DNA from: Cryptomeria japonica
Lineage: Eukaryota; Streptophyta; Pinopsida; Cupressales; Cupressaceae
NCBI RefSeq assembly: GCF_030272615.1
Contig: NC_081415.1
Span: forward strand, 261,456,425 to 261,516,424
Direction of reading: 5' to 3'
DNA: 60,000 nucleotides
Part shown: positions 49,301 to 59,738 of the stretch, one piece after another
Layout: the number at the start of each line of letters is the position of its first letter
Numbering within the stretch: the stretch's first letter is position 1
Notes under the pieces: model-generated
What the model was told of the DNA's origin: nothing
The model's input: only the letters and a program-made list of their open reading frames with translations
The model's database searches: none
Made by a program: the position numbers and the translations under genes

Positions 49301-49872
49301 TGGGGCCATAGGACACCATATGACCCCTTAGGTGTCGTTATGGGTTGTATGGTGTCATAAGGGGTCATATGATGTGTTATGACCCCTTAAGACACCATAT
49401 GACCCCTTAGGACACAATATGGTGTTGTTATGGGCCCTATGGTGTCGTAAGGGGTCATATGGTGTCCTATGACCCTTTAGGATACCATATGACCCCTTAG
49501 GACACAATATGGTGTCGTTATGGGTCATATGGTGTCCTAAGGGGTCATAGGACACCATATAACCCCTTAGGACACAATATGACCCCTAATGACACCTAAG
49601 GGGTCATATGGTGTCCTATGACCCATTAAGACACCATATGGTGTCGTTATGGGTTGTATGGTGTCCTAAGGGGTCATATGGTGTCCTATGACCACTTAGG
49701 ACAAATATATGGTGTCGTTATGGGTCCTATGGTAACCTAAGAGGTCATATGGTGTCCTATGACCTCTTAGGATACCATATGACCTCTTAGGATACCATAT
49801 GACCCCTTAGGTGTTGTTAGGGGTCATTTTGTGTCCTAAGGGGTCATATGGTGTCCTATGACCCCTTAGGAC
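46384..49872. repeat. 90-bp hairpin minisatellite, about 3.5 kb
   Basis: The array is built from 10-base words such as GGTGTCCTAA, GGGGTCATAT and their complements. A typical unit is 90 bp, for example from 46704. It contains GGTGTCCTAAGGGGTCATAT and, after an 8-base loop, its complement, so a single strand of one unit can fold to a stem of about 28 bp. Because the period is a multiple of three and the unit is self-complementary, both strands show 30-residue repeat frames (SYGVLRGH, TPYDPL); these are by-products. The array lies between the transposase-like gene's 5' end and the right terminal repeat. Confidence 0.95.
48486..48770. repeat. Inverted block inside the 90-bp array
   Basis: At about 48486 the array passes through the near-perfect palindrome GGTGTCCTATGGCCCCATAG and the unit orientation reverses. 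It reverts near 48770. The long plus-strand frame 48395-48802 reflects this switch. Confidence 0.7.
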
Positions 49873-49938
49873 CTAGAGAGAGGAGAGAGTGAGGAAAAAA
49901 CTGAGGGAAAGAGGTGAGAGAGGGAATTAGATGGGTGT

Positions 49939-50287
49939 AAGGATGAAGAGGGAGATAGCTCCAGGGATAGGAGAATAAGGGAATCGTGAGAGATAGAGAG
50001 GGGAGGGACAAAGAAGAGTTTCTATATATTCCACATTTGGCGTGCGCCAAATAGGGAGAGTGCCAAATGTGTACATAGAAACCCCCATCTAACCTCTCCC
50101 TTCTTTATCTCCCTTCCCTCGTAGTTCCATCTCTCTCTATGAACTAGATCTCATATTCTCTCTCTCCCCTTACCTCTTCTCGGGCTCTTCATTCTTATAG
50201 ATACATACTCTTCTTTGTCCCTCCCCTTTCTAGCTCTCACAATTCCCTTATTCTGCTATCCCTCGCGCTATCTCCCCCTTCATCCTT
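49939..50287. repeat. 80-bp inverted repeat with 190-bp spacer
   Basis: The purine-rich arm 49939-50018 (GGGAGGGACAAAGAAGAG at its end) is matched by the complementary pyrimidine-rich arm 50208-50287 at about 90 percent. The spacer holds TTTGGCGTGCGCCAAA-type palindromes around 50035-50070. Confidence 0.85.
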
Positions 50288-50397
50288 ATTTGGCGCATGC
50301 CAAATGTGGAATATGGACCACATTTGGCGCGCACCAAATGGAATATCCATTCATCACATTTGGCACACGCCATATTTGGTGAGCGCCAAATGGCCCG
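50286..50397. promoter_or_regulatory. Cluster of TTTGGCGC-type palindromes
   Basis: TATTTGGCGCATGCCAAATG, CATTTGGCGCGCACCAAATG, CATTTGGCACACGCC and ATTTGGTGAGCGCCAAATG follow each other. TTTGGCGC fits the E2F consensus TTTSSCGC. Binding is not shown; the arrangement may simply be an old short inverted repeat. Confidence 0.5.
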
Positions 50398-51222
50398 CTT
50401 TAGGAAACACCAAACCTATGGTTTGGATTTGCCTTGGGCATCCAACCCAAAGGTTTGGATGACCATTTCAGGCTCGAGATGTGTTTTTGTTAGAACATTG
50501 AAATGTTTGACATATTTTTGGTCGTGCTCTCCGTCAGGTTTGCACGTGTTTCAATGAAGTTAAAAAAAATACCATGGTAAACTTGAGCTCTCTCTTAGCT
50601 ATCCAAAAATGTAATTTATTTCAAATTTTGATTTCGTTAAGTCTTTCATCTATAATTTCTTTTGTTAGTGTGTCTGTTTTTTGTCAAAAACCAACATGCA
50701 CTATTTTGGGTATAGATTTTTACACGTTCATCAGATTTTGAAAAAAATTACATTTTTAGAAACTAGACTCCATTCTACACAATTTTAAAAAAAAGGGTTT
50801 TGATTTTTTATTTGTTTTCAATGATTTTAGGGGGGAGCACGCTCAATTTTTTGTTTTTCAGGATGTGTCCACTTCGAAAATTAGTAAAAAATCATATACT
50901 CATTTAAAAATTAGCTGAAAATTCTGGCATAAACTACAAGGTGTTAGCTAATTGCTCACTGAAGCGATTTTAAAAATTTTTTTAAAAAGTTAACATTTTA
51001 GGGGGGCCACAATAGATGTTATGTTTTTTGCATAAAAATAGGACCACTTTTTTTGGCCCCCCTTTTTGAAGCCCTTAATCTCCACCATTTTCAAAAAAAA
51101 ATAGTAGTTTAGAAAGTAGACTCGAAGCACTCTGACTCTTGTTCTTGTTGCATCTTCAAATTTGGAGTGTAACTATCTTCAATTTGTCGTTGAAGTTCAG
51201 ACTTTGACGATTTCAAAAAAAA
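50398..51222. other. Right subterminal region of the transposon
   Basis: AT-rich with several G- and C-homopolymer runs; no coding region. Confidence 0.45.
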
Positions 51223-51272
51223 AGTGGCATCTTAAGACCCCCTTTTGGTACCACAACTTGGTGCACATACCT
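51223..51272 (-). repeat. Right terminal inverted repeat
   Basis: The complement of the end reads AGGTATGTGCACCAAGTTGT, continuing GGTACCAAAA; partner of 36751-36796. Confidence 0.8.
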
Positions 51273-51276
51273 TGCA
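51273..51276. repeat. Right target duplication of the 14.5-kb transposon
   Basis: TGCA, as at 36747-36750. Confidence 0.6.
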
Positions 51277-52700
51277 GCCATCCATAAAATTATTTTTTGA
51301 AAAAGAATTTATACCAGGAACCAAAAAAATGTCTGTGACAGAACAGAGGTTTGAGAAAAACATAAAGTTTCCTAAATCTTTCTTTCACAAAGCCTTAAGG
51401 GAAATTTATTAAACCAAAAATCTCTAATTTTCTCCATACACAGGAAGAACACAAAAATACACAGAAAGAAGAAATTCCCAAAAAATTTACCAGCATGACT
51501 TTTCCTTTCACCACAAATTTGCAAATTCATACAACAGGGAAACAAAACCCTTTCCCAAACTAGGAAACCATTTCTCAAATTTAAACAACTTTAAAAACTC
51601 TCCAAACAGAGATCTTTCAGAAAAATCAACATACAAAGAAGTATTTTTTTAAAACTAAATTTCAAAATTTCAAACCAAAAAGAAGAGTGACAAACACCCA
51701 ACCTGTGATAGCAATCCTGGATGAATACTTTGCAAACAATCTGAATCAAACCTCCAAGCTCCAGTTCTGGTTTCCAATTTGGCCTCCAAAATTTCTCCAA
51801 AAACATCCCTTCCCCTTCCCGTGAACTCATAGCACAATCTTGAAAAATGTTCCACCTCCACTTTTAGGTTGAAAAATATTTTCTAATAAATCATAATATT
51901 TAATAATAAAAGAAATTATTTTTCTAATTTCTAAAAAGTAAATGGGAAAGTTATTTGTAAAAATCATTTCTTTTATTTCTCTTTTCTCATGACATTTAAT
52001 TAACTTTTCTAAAAGTAATTAAGGCAATAGTTTTAACTCTAGTTTATTTTATTTTTTTAAAAGGGCAAAGAAATTAAATTAATTCTTATTTTTTGAATTT
52101 AGAATACTTTCTTTTAAATAAAATTCAAAAAATCATTCTTTTCAACAAATCAATATATTAAACTTGCTTTTTTCTAATTAAAATTGATTTTCCCAAATAA
52201 TTGAAAATAACCTTTTTATTCCAAAATGCCAAAGAGATTAAATTAATTCTATTTCAAATAAATTTAATCTTTCCTTCCAAAAATCATAACTAAAAATATT
52301 TATCATTTAAAATTAACCATTTAATTGAACTTGCTACCAACTTGCATTGAGCAATTCTAATTAATGATTAATCGGTTAAAGGGAACCTATTTAATTTAGT
52401 CCCTTAATTACTAATGTGTAAACACACATTAATTCAATTTAAACATTAAGGATTAATTACTTAATTTTAACCACACGCAATCTAAGAAAGCCAAACAGAC
52501 AGACGACCTACATACCCCACCAAAGGGGATACCGACGACACTCACTTGACCACGACTAAGGTCAAACGAAGGTCTCATGACCACCTAATCCAATTTTTTA
52601 GGGCCAATGAGGAACACTCAAACCTACGAATCCAGGTGGAGACGAACCTCGCATCCATGCGGTATTGTACCTGCGATCTCCTGCAACCATGAATCACACA

Positions 52701-52702
<2 letters not shown>

Positions 52703-52748
<46 letters not shown>

Positions 52749-52832
52749 TGTATATATATACACATATATATATATATATACATATATATATATGTATATA
52801 TATACATATATACATCTACATATATACATACA

Positions 52833-52890
<58 letters not shown>
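52703..52890. repeat. (AT)n and (CA)n microsatellites in copy 2
   Basis: A long AT/TA stretch (52703-52830) is followed by a pure CA run (about 52831-52890). At the equivalent place copies 1 and 3 have only a short ACATGCATA-like sequence, so the expansion is private to copy 2. Tyr/Ile- and Cys/Val-only frames here are artefacts. Confidence 0.93.
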
Positions 52891-52894
<4 letters not shown>

Positions 52895-53051
52895 TATGTA
52901 TATAGAATTAATAAACTTACATACAAATTGATGCGAAAACCACATTAACCGGTACACACAATAATCAAAACATCTGACTATAATATTATAACATGATAAA
53001 CTAACCAAGGTCAAACCGAAATTAGAATCTAATTAGGGCAGGGGTACTACA

Positions 53052-53056
53052 TTTAG
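53052..53056. repeat. Right TSD of copy 2
   Basis: TTTAG, as at 34135-34139. Confidence 0.85.
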
Positions 53057-54110
53057 AACAAGGCACTTTAATTATTCAAGTATGTTCATTTTATTTTTCA
53101 AAAAAAATTATATTGCATAGTTCGAAATTTATTGGAACATGTAAATTATAATATTAAAACAAACATTTATTAGAACATGCAAATTTTAATTTTAGAGCAA
53201 ACCTTATAGTTAAATTTGAGAACAAAGACACTTTTGGTTCAAAAGGATAACAATTTCTTGAAATAGAAAATTAGAAGCGATAAGAAAAAGATAAATACAT
53301 TTCTTTGTTTGTATGTCTTTGTGGCTTCATGTATAGTAATGAAGTTTGAGTTGCATTTTCTATATTTTAAAACACACTTTTTGTAAACAATGAGTGTCTA
53401 AGTTGAAACTTCTTAAATATAATGTTTTTAGTAGGCAAGGAAGTTGAAAGGTTTTGGTTTATTATTTTATTTGTATTGCTTCAGTGATATTCTTTTTTTC
53501 TTTTGTGATATTTTTTGAAGTCTTGATGAAGAACCTAAAATACTGTTTAAAATTATTTTTCATAGTAATCTCTAGTTTGTTCTAGGTTTACAAATAATTT
53601 AAGGACAACACACATGCCAATATTATCATCTTCCTAGAATGTAACAAATTGATTCTACTACATAAACACTCTCACTTTCTCATTATATTATGAGCTATGT
53701 AAACCTTTCCTTCACAATTAATTTCTTGAAGCTAACATTTATTTTTAAATTATCTAAGCATCAACACTTATGAATTAATCTAGATTGATTTATGTCATAT
53801 ATAATTTATAATTAGTAATAAAGACACTTCTTCATCAAAAATAAATATTTCTAAAAGAATTAGTGTGTCATGTGACATATAAATCCTGTTTAAATTGAAC
53901 AAGCAACTAAAACCATGATAATAAAATCTTAATAAGGGCAAAAGAAAAATTCTAATAAGTGAGAACGAAAAAGAATAAAATGATTGCTAACCAAATATTG
54001 ACAAATTATCAATAAAATTTTTAAAAACACCATAATGAGTGAATTTATAATTAGATTAAACCATCAACAAATTAAAATAGCATTTTTAAACTAATATTTG
54101 CAAGAAAAAA
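53057..54110. other. AT-rich spacer, nothing recognised
   Basis: Very AT-rich; no coding frame or element end was found. Confidence 0.45.
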
Positions 54111-54111
54111 A

Positions 54112-54257
54112 TTAATTAACACTAAATTTAGATAGTTAAAATTTAGAAAATTTAGTTAACACTAAATTTAGATAGTTAAAATTTAGAAAATTTAGTTAAC
54201 ACTAAATTTAGAAAGAAAAAAATTAGTTAACACTAAATTTAGACAACTAACACTAAA
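54112..54257. repeat. Short tandem repeat (about 43 bp) at the insertion site of copy 3
   Basis: Units beginning TTAACACTAAATTTAGA occur four times with spacing shrinking from about 43 to 24 bp. Copy 3 inserted in the last unit. Confidence 0.85.
54253..54257. repeat. Left TSD of copy 3
   Basis: CTAAA, as at 58505-58509. Confidence 0.85.
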
Positions 54258-57200
54258 TGTAATGCCCCGCCAGGAAACCCCGAAGGGATAAGCCAAAATT
54301 ACAAGAATAGAGTGCAAATTTTTTTTTTTTAAAAGTTACAACACATAAGATGCAACAAGCTATCAAAGATTCAGATTACATAGCGGAAGACTTCAACTAA
54401 CTCCTAAAGAGTTTCCCAACGAGATTACTTAAATTCACAATTCATTTAACTCACACCATTAATCCAATAAGCTAAATATCTAATGAAGAGGTAATTCATA
54501 AACAGGATAAGTTTCTTTCGAGGGACGGAAATGTAATCACAACAAAGATTCATCCATTAAGATCCATTCATCAACCTCATTCAAGCTTTTCAATTAAAAT
54601 TACAAACCATACATCTAACATTCTAATACATTAGGATTTCATCATAACACAAGAGATCTTTCCAAGCATATTTAAATTCCTTAACCACAACTGAGTATAA
54701 TTCATTCCTCTAAGTTACATTCATTCATATTCTAGCTTATTGCATTAAAAGGACGATTTCACACATGCATTACGATAAATCGCATCTCAAGCAATTATGC
54801 ATTCGATCCACATGGCATTCAAGATAGAACTGAATATAAGCATTAATAGTTAATTCCAATTATCCACATAACCATTTTAACATAAGCAAATCATGCAAGA
54901 TAAAGCTGAATAAAGGAAACATGAGAGAATACATCACATAACACCATAATGATCTCGGGGTTCACCCCTAAAGGGCTACATCTCCGGGTCTGCTCAACTG
55001 CAAGACCCCCTCGGATAAATAATAAGGTTAAGAGTACAAGAGGTTACACCATACAATCCAGCCATCAAGGCGATACATAAACATTATACAAGCGACCACA
55101 TCGGTCAATAAATACATAAACGATCCTTACAAGGAACAGGATCCAGCTGAACATAATCAAGCTAATAACATAAGAGGTCCAAGAGAGCATCCATAAAACT
55201 GAACCATCGCCACCCAAGGTCTAGCATGAAACCGACACTCACAAGGGCAGCGACAAGGGACGACTCACAAAGGTACTCAAAACAGGACAAGACGACAACA
55301 CACTAGCGAACGTAGGGACAAGTGTCATCACACAACTTGGTATGGATACCATGGCAAGTCTTCATAGGTCCCGGCCCATACACTGGTAACCCTGGCAACC
55401 TAATCCGAACTTCCGGCCCATCCAAGCCTCATGTGGACCCACACATCCTCTCGTGAAGACAAGGAAGATGGTTTGCCATTTCAGGCCTTCTCACAGCATG
55501 TCGAGTCTATGCTAGCACTCGTCCCATGTGTGAGGCACAATTATCTTAATTAGAGATTATTTTCTAATCTACTTAGGTTATCACTTATTAGACTCACTTT
55601 CGACGGGTTATCCAGCAGCCACTTTGGGCGCGGCCCCCAATCGAAAGCCACTTTCCCGTACGACACTAGACTAACTCAGACGAACTCAAACCACGGAATA
55701 CACATGGTAAGACGAACGGAGTTCAAGAAGATACAAACATCAGGTCAAACATGACTCAAGGGTAATCACTTACTGACGGTGCTCTAACTAGAGACCTGAC
55801 AACTAAGGTTAACCACGAATCATTATTCGACTCACTCAAGAGGATATGACCAATTATGACAACATCACAATACAACAGTCAACTCGGAAATCGAGGACTA
55901 AAACAGGAACACCAAATCATCCTTATGACAGGGTCCTATTAAACAAGCAAAACATGCCATTTCATAATTAAAGCGAATACAGTAATTAAACTCGCAATGC
56001 AATAATCAGAAAAGACAATATTTCCTCAATTTGATTTAATCATTAAACGACGATCAAGTTTTCTACAAGATCCAAATCAGATTACAGTTATCTACCTCAT
56101 CAAGGGATAAGTTGTTCTTGGTTTTCTAACTCCTAAGTTTCAAGCATCGAACAGGCAAAATAAGCCATAATGAGTTTTAACCAATTCATATTAATAAAAT
56201 TCAAACAACCATTAATCTATTAGATAAGATATTTAATCTCCGACAAAACATCATAGACATACTGGTCTAAAACTAACTTCAGTTTCGTAATTTTCAATCC
56301 CAGATGTACCATACGAAGCACGGAAATATAAATATAAAAAGAGAGTCTAAAAGGAGATAATTATTTCCAAAAGCATATCGTTTCAATTTCTAACGATAAA
56401 TATTTTACTACTTTACAGTTACTCAAATGATATGTTCTATGATAAAATTTAACATCATCAAGCAGTAATTACTTCGTGTTTCAACGATCAAGATCTAGAT
56501 TCATTAATCCAAGATCGATCAGAATATAATCAATGGTATTTAGTTGCAAAGTTAACAGTTTTAGAGCTTAATTAGGAAAGGGGCATAAGTCATGAAATGA
56601 GATTGACTAATGATTAACTTACAATCTTCACTATAGAATTAATCAAAATCAAGATATCGCCTATCATTCTTATGCTACCTTAATCAAGGTTAAGAACTCT
56701 TTAAACTTAACATTACAAACAACCCTTCATTAAAATGATAATAACATCATATATATATTTTTTTTAAAACCAACAAAATACATTGAAATAACCATTTTTT
56801 TTTTTTTTAACCAAGTTTGAAAACAACTAAAAACGCATTTTAAATAAAACTATGATTAAACAAACAAAGAAAAACGCATGTAAAAAGTTATGTGGGAGGC
56901 ACGCTGGGAAGGGCCGTGCCCTAACCCAAGCGTCGTCCCATGCAATGCGGGCGGCGCCACTCAACGCGGCCAGGCGGTGGCGCCCTGCGGTGCCCGCAGG
57001 TTCGCGGCGCCCTGCGGCCACCGCAGCGTGCCGTGGCCTGGTCTCCAATGCCATCGCGGAAGGGGGAAACAAGGGCGCGAGCGGGGGAAGAAGGGGGGAC
57101 GTGCGGGGGAAGGGGAGGGGAGCGGGTGGAGCTCCGCTCCCCGCTCTCCCAAACCCCAAAACGCAGTCCGAAACCATGAAAAACACGCCCAGCTCGGAAA

Positions 57201-58504
57201 TGCTATAATTTCTTAATTTTTGAAACACAGATAATTTTGAAATCAACGTTTTCATTTCCCCAAAATAAACACAGTTCGAACTATAAGGCAAAACGTCCAT
57301 CACAGAATTGAGATAAATTTCGATTCAATTTAAATTCGAATTAAACAAAATAAGATTGATATCATGTTTTCATGTAGGGTTTTCTCATTCTCTACAAACG
57401 CCCAAGGGTTTCAAACGCCCAAAATCAAGGAGGAATTAACCAGCATCTCAAAACCAAAACTCAAAACCAAAATTTCCAGCCAAATTCATATGAACAATCA
57501 AATTGATTTTCAATAACCAATTCAGAATCCTACCTCAATTCGCAATCCTGGTATGGCTGAGGGAGAGCCCACCTGTCAGATTCCCCAAAATCTTCTCCAA
57601 AATTGTCCATCCTTCCAATTTCCCCAAATTTGGGTAATATGGAAGAGTTGACCCAAAAATTCCTTTTTTTGGAATAAAAACTTTTATTTACAAATAATAC
57701 TCTAAATTTAATCCTTTTCAACAATATCAACAATATAGCTTGCTATTTCAATTAAAAATTCGATTTCCTCATTTAAACAAATTTAACCTTTCTAAAATAA
57801 TAATCCAACAGTTTTCAATTAAATTCTATTGCGGTAACATACAAAACTTCCTTTTTTAACAGCATATATATATAATGCATTTAATAATCGAAATCAGCCA
57901 TTAAATTCAAATTTACTTCCAATCTAAAACGAGCAATTCATTAACAACGAAAAACGCATAACGAATTCTCAATCAATTTAATCCATTAATCTTCACTGCA
58001 CAAATGCATAAATACTCAAAATAATGCTAAGGACTAATTAATCAATTAACCAAACACACCAGGCACGCAAACCGAGAAGGTCAACCAAACAGATGACTCG
58101 CAAACCCAAACAAGAAGGGATTACCGACGACGACTGGCGATGCTCACTAGAGCACGACTAAGGTCGACTAAGGTCTTACGACCACCTAATCCAACTCTAA
58201 GGATTAAAAGGTATGCTCAAACCTGCAAAACCAGGTGACGACGAACCTCGCACTCATGCGACTTCGCACCTGAAATCTCCTGCAACAAAAGATCATACAT
58301 TCATACATTTATAAAATCTAATGAAAGCGTTAGTCTGATACTAAAATCACGAAATAGGTACACTGAATAACCTGCATACAACTAGTGTGAGAACCACATC
58401 AATAGCTATGCGATAAATCCAACATCTGACACTAATCATAATATTACGATAAACTAATCCAGATTAAACCAAGGTTAGAAGTAGATTACGGTAGGGGTAC
58501 TACA
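54258..58504. mobile_element. 4.3-kb LTR-like element, copy 3
   Basis: It starts TGTAATGCCCCGCCAGG, ends GGGGTACTACA, and is flanked by a perfect CTAAA duplication. At 4247 bp it is uninterrupted and aligns along its whole length with copy 1, including the block at 54948-55016, the GC-rich island at 56890-57170 and the terminal 450 bp. Divergence from copy 1 is evident at many single sites, so the two inserted separately rather than arising by recent duplication. Flanking repeats differ among all three copies, confirming independent insertions. Confidence 0.88.
56890..57170. other. GC-rich island inside copy 3
   Basis: Counterpart of 7150-7405, with the same GTGGAGCTCCGCTCC core but expanded GCGG/CCGC content. 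Frames on both strands across it come from base composition. Confidence 0.7.
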
Positions 58505-58509
58505 CTAAA
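58505..58509. repeat. Right TSD of copy 3
   Basis: CTAAA, as at 54253-54257. Confidence 0.85.
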
Positions 58510-59265
58510 AGTCTCAATGTTGATAATTTGAGGGTCAATTTGTGCACATTTTCAAAGGTGCAAATTCAATCCAAAGCTTTGAGTAATTTACACATGTTTC
58601 CAAACTTAGAGGAGCATGCTCTAATGACATTGAAAGTGAAATTCAATGTCAATTATTCCCTTAATAAAAATTAATTAATACTAATTTTAAGATATAAACA
58701 TTTTAACAAAAAATGTTTACTTAATTTATACTAATAGAATAAAAGAAATGTCATTTTTATTTTTACAAGTTTTCCTATGACTCCTCCACATTGACAATGA
58801 GGTTTCTTAATATAAGAGATCTAAACTCACCATAATTTATATAAGGAATAGGAGATTAAAATTTAAACTTAAAAAAGTTGAGCGATGCAGATTACAAGTG
58901 GCATTTTACAAATCTACAAGATAGGTATCAAGAATTAAAAATGAAGCCACTAATAGCAATCAATCCATTTGTAATTGCTAAACCTCAAACATATCTTATA
59001 GTCTATACAAATGATGGAATCCTTCAAAATAACAAAAACAACAAACACAAACTTCTAGAAGAACGCGAACAACAAATGCAAACTACAATGATGGAATGCT
59101 ATGAGAACAACAAATGTACAAACTGTGAACAATTTATCTATACGCCCTACAAATAACATTCACTTCTAGGGTGATTTCAAAATGACCGTCGCACCCACTC
59201 AAACGACGATTGAACAAAATACACTTCTGCAGAATGTGTTGTTGTCTTCAACAACTCTACCACAC
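58510..59265. other. Unassigned AT-rich sequence
   Basis: One 92-codon frame at 58878-59156 is Gln/Asn/Lys-rich with no recognisable domain or promoter context; I do not call it a gene. Confidence 0.35.
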
Positions 59266-59738
59266 ATGTAATTCCTGTGTGGAAAACACTTTTGTAGATC
59301 GTGTTGTTGGCTCTCTCGCATGCGTGATACCTTGTGTAGTGATTCTTCCTATTGTGGATCTCCTCCTTGGTGGTGATGCTGCTATAGCAAGTGGCTTGCA
59401 TGCCCCTCCCCCTTGAGGGTTTTGTGGGTGCCTTTGCTACGAATGATGTCATGGTTATTGGAGATTCCTCTCGTCTTGGTGTTGATGATGGTGAACCTGT
59501 TGTGGGCGCTAAAGCTCTGCCTCAACCTTTCTTTGTTGGGAAGCATATCTTTTCTTGTGTGGCCAGAGTTGCTACCCAGCTCTCCAAAGGGGTTCTTCCT
59601 CTTCCTTATGCCAAGTCCTCCCCTATGGTGGTGTGTGGACATGATGTTGTGGAGAACATCAAGTTTTACCAAAGTTGTGCTTTGGTGTGCAAATTCTCTA
59701 GGCTTTGGCCTTCTTTACCATATCTTCATTTCTAGGCG
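59266..59738 (+). pseudogene. LINE ORF1 N-terminal fragment
   Basis: The frame reads as the start of a plant LINE ORF1: LLGGDAAIASGLHAPPP, then after a shift GDSSRLGVDDGEPVVGA, SKGVLPLPYAKSS and VENIKFYQSCALVCKF, leading into a DUF4283-like start (SRLWPSLPYLHF). It carries a stop at 59414 and breaks off exactly where a new LTR begins at 59739, so the rest of this LINE should lie beyond that LTR outside the window. Confidence 0.65.

Larger units (their letters stand above)
36751..51272. mobile_element. 14.5-kb TIR DNA transposon, family not identified
   Basis: The left end GGGTATATGCACGAAGTTGT and the complement of the right end AGGTATGTGCACCAAGTTGT continue identically into GGTACCAAAA, giving a terminal inverted repeat of about 30 bp with 3-4 mismatches. 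TGCA flanks both sides. Inside are a convergent pair of decayed genes (plus-strand accessory gene 37002-39057; minus-strand DDE-transposase-like gene 45580-42445) and several tandem-repeat arrays. The 4-bp duplication and the transposase motifs are compatible with a Sola-like element, but that is a guess; TIR sequence, size and internal satellites match nothing I can name. All reading frames carry stops, so this copy cannot move on its own. Confidence 0.8.
34140..53051. mobile_element. 4.3-kb LTR-like element, copy 2, split by a 14.5-kb transposon
   Basis: It starts TGTAATACCCCGCCAGG and ends GGGGTACTACA like copies 1 and 3 and is flanked by the perfect repeat TTTAG. Removing the transposon (36751-51272, counting one TGCA) leaves 4386 bp, close to the 4302 and 4247 bp of the other copies. 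The 5' part (34140-36750) and the 3' part (51277-53051) each align block by block with the corresponding ends of copies 1 and 3. It lacks the GC-rich island and carries microsatellites that the others do not. Confidence 0.88.

Noticed and set aside
46434-49558. Repetitive 'protein' with 30-residue units on both strands
   Set aside because: The 90-bp unit is self-complementary and a multiple of three, so open frames on both strands are expected without coding function.
52575-53014. Frames rich in Cys/Val or Tyr/Ile
   Set aside because: Produced by the CA and AT microsatellites in copy 2 and not present in copies 1 or 3.
56827-57303. 158-codon minus-strand frame
   Set aside because: It spans the GC island of copy 3 and has no counterpart in copy 1 or 2.
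58878-59156. 92-codon Gln/Asn/Lys-rich frame
   Set aside because: Base composition explains it; no domain or promoter context.
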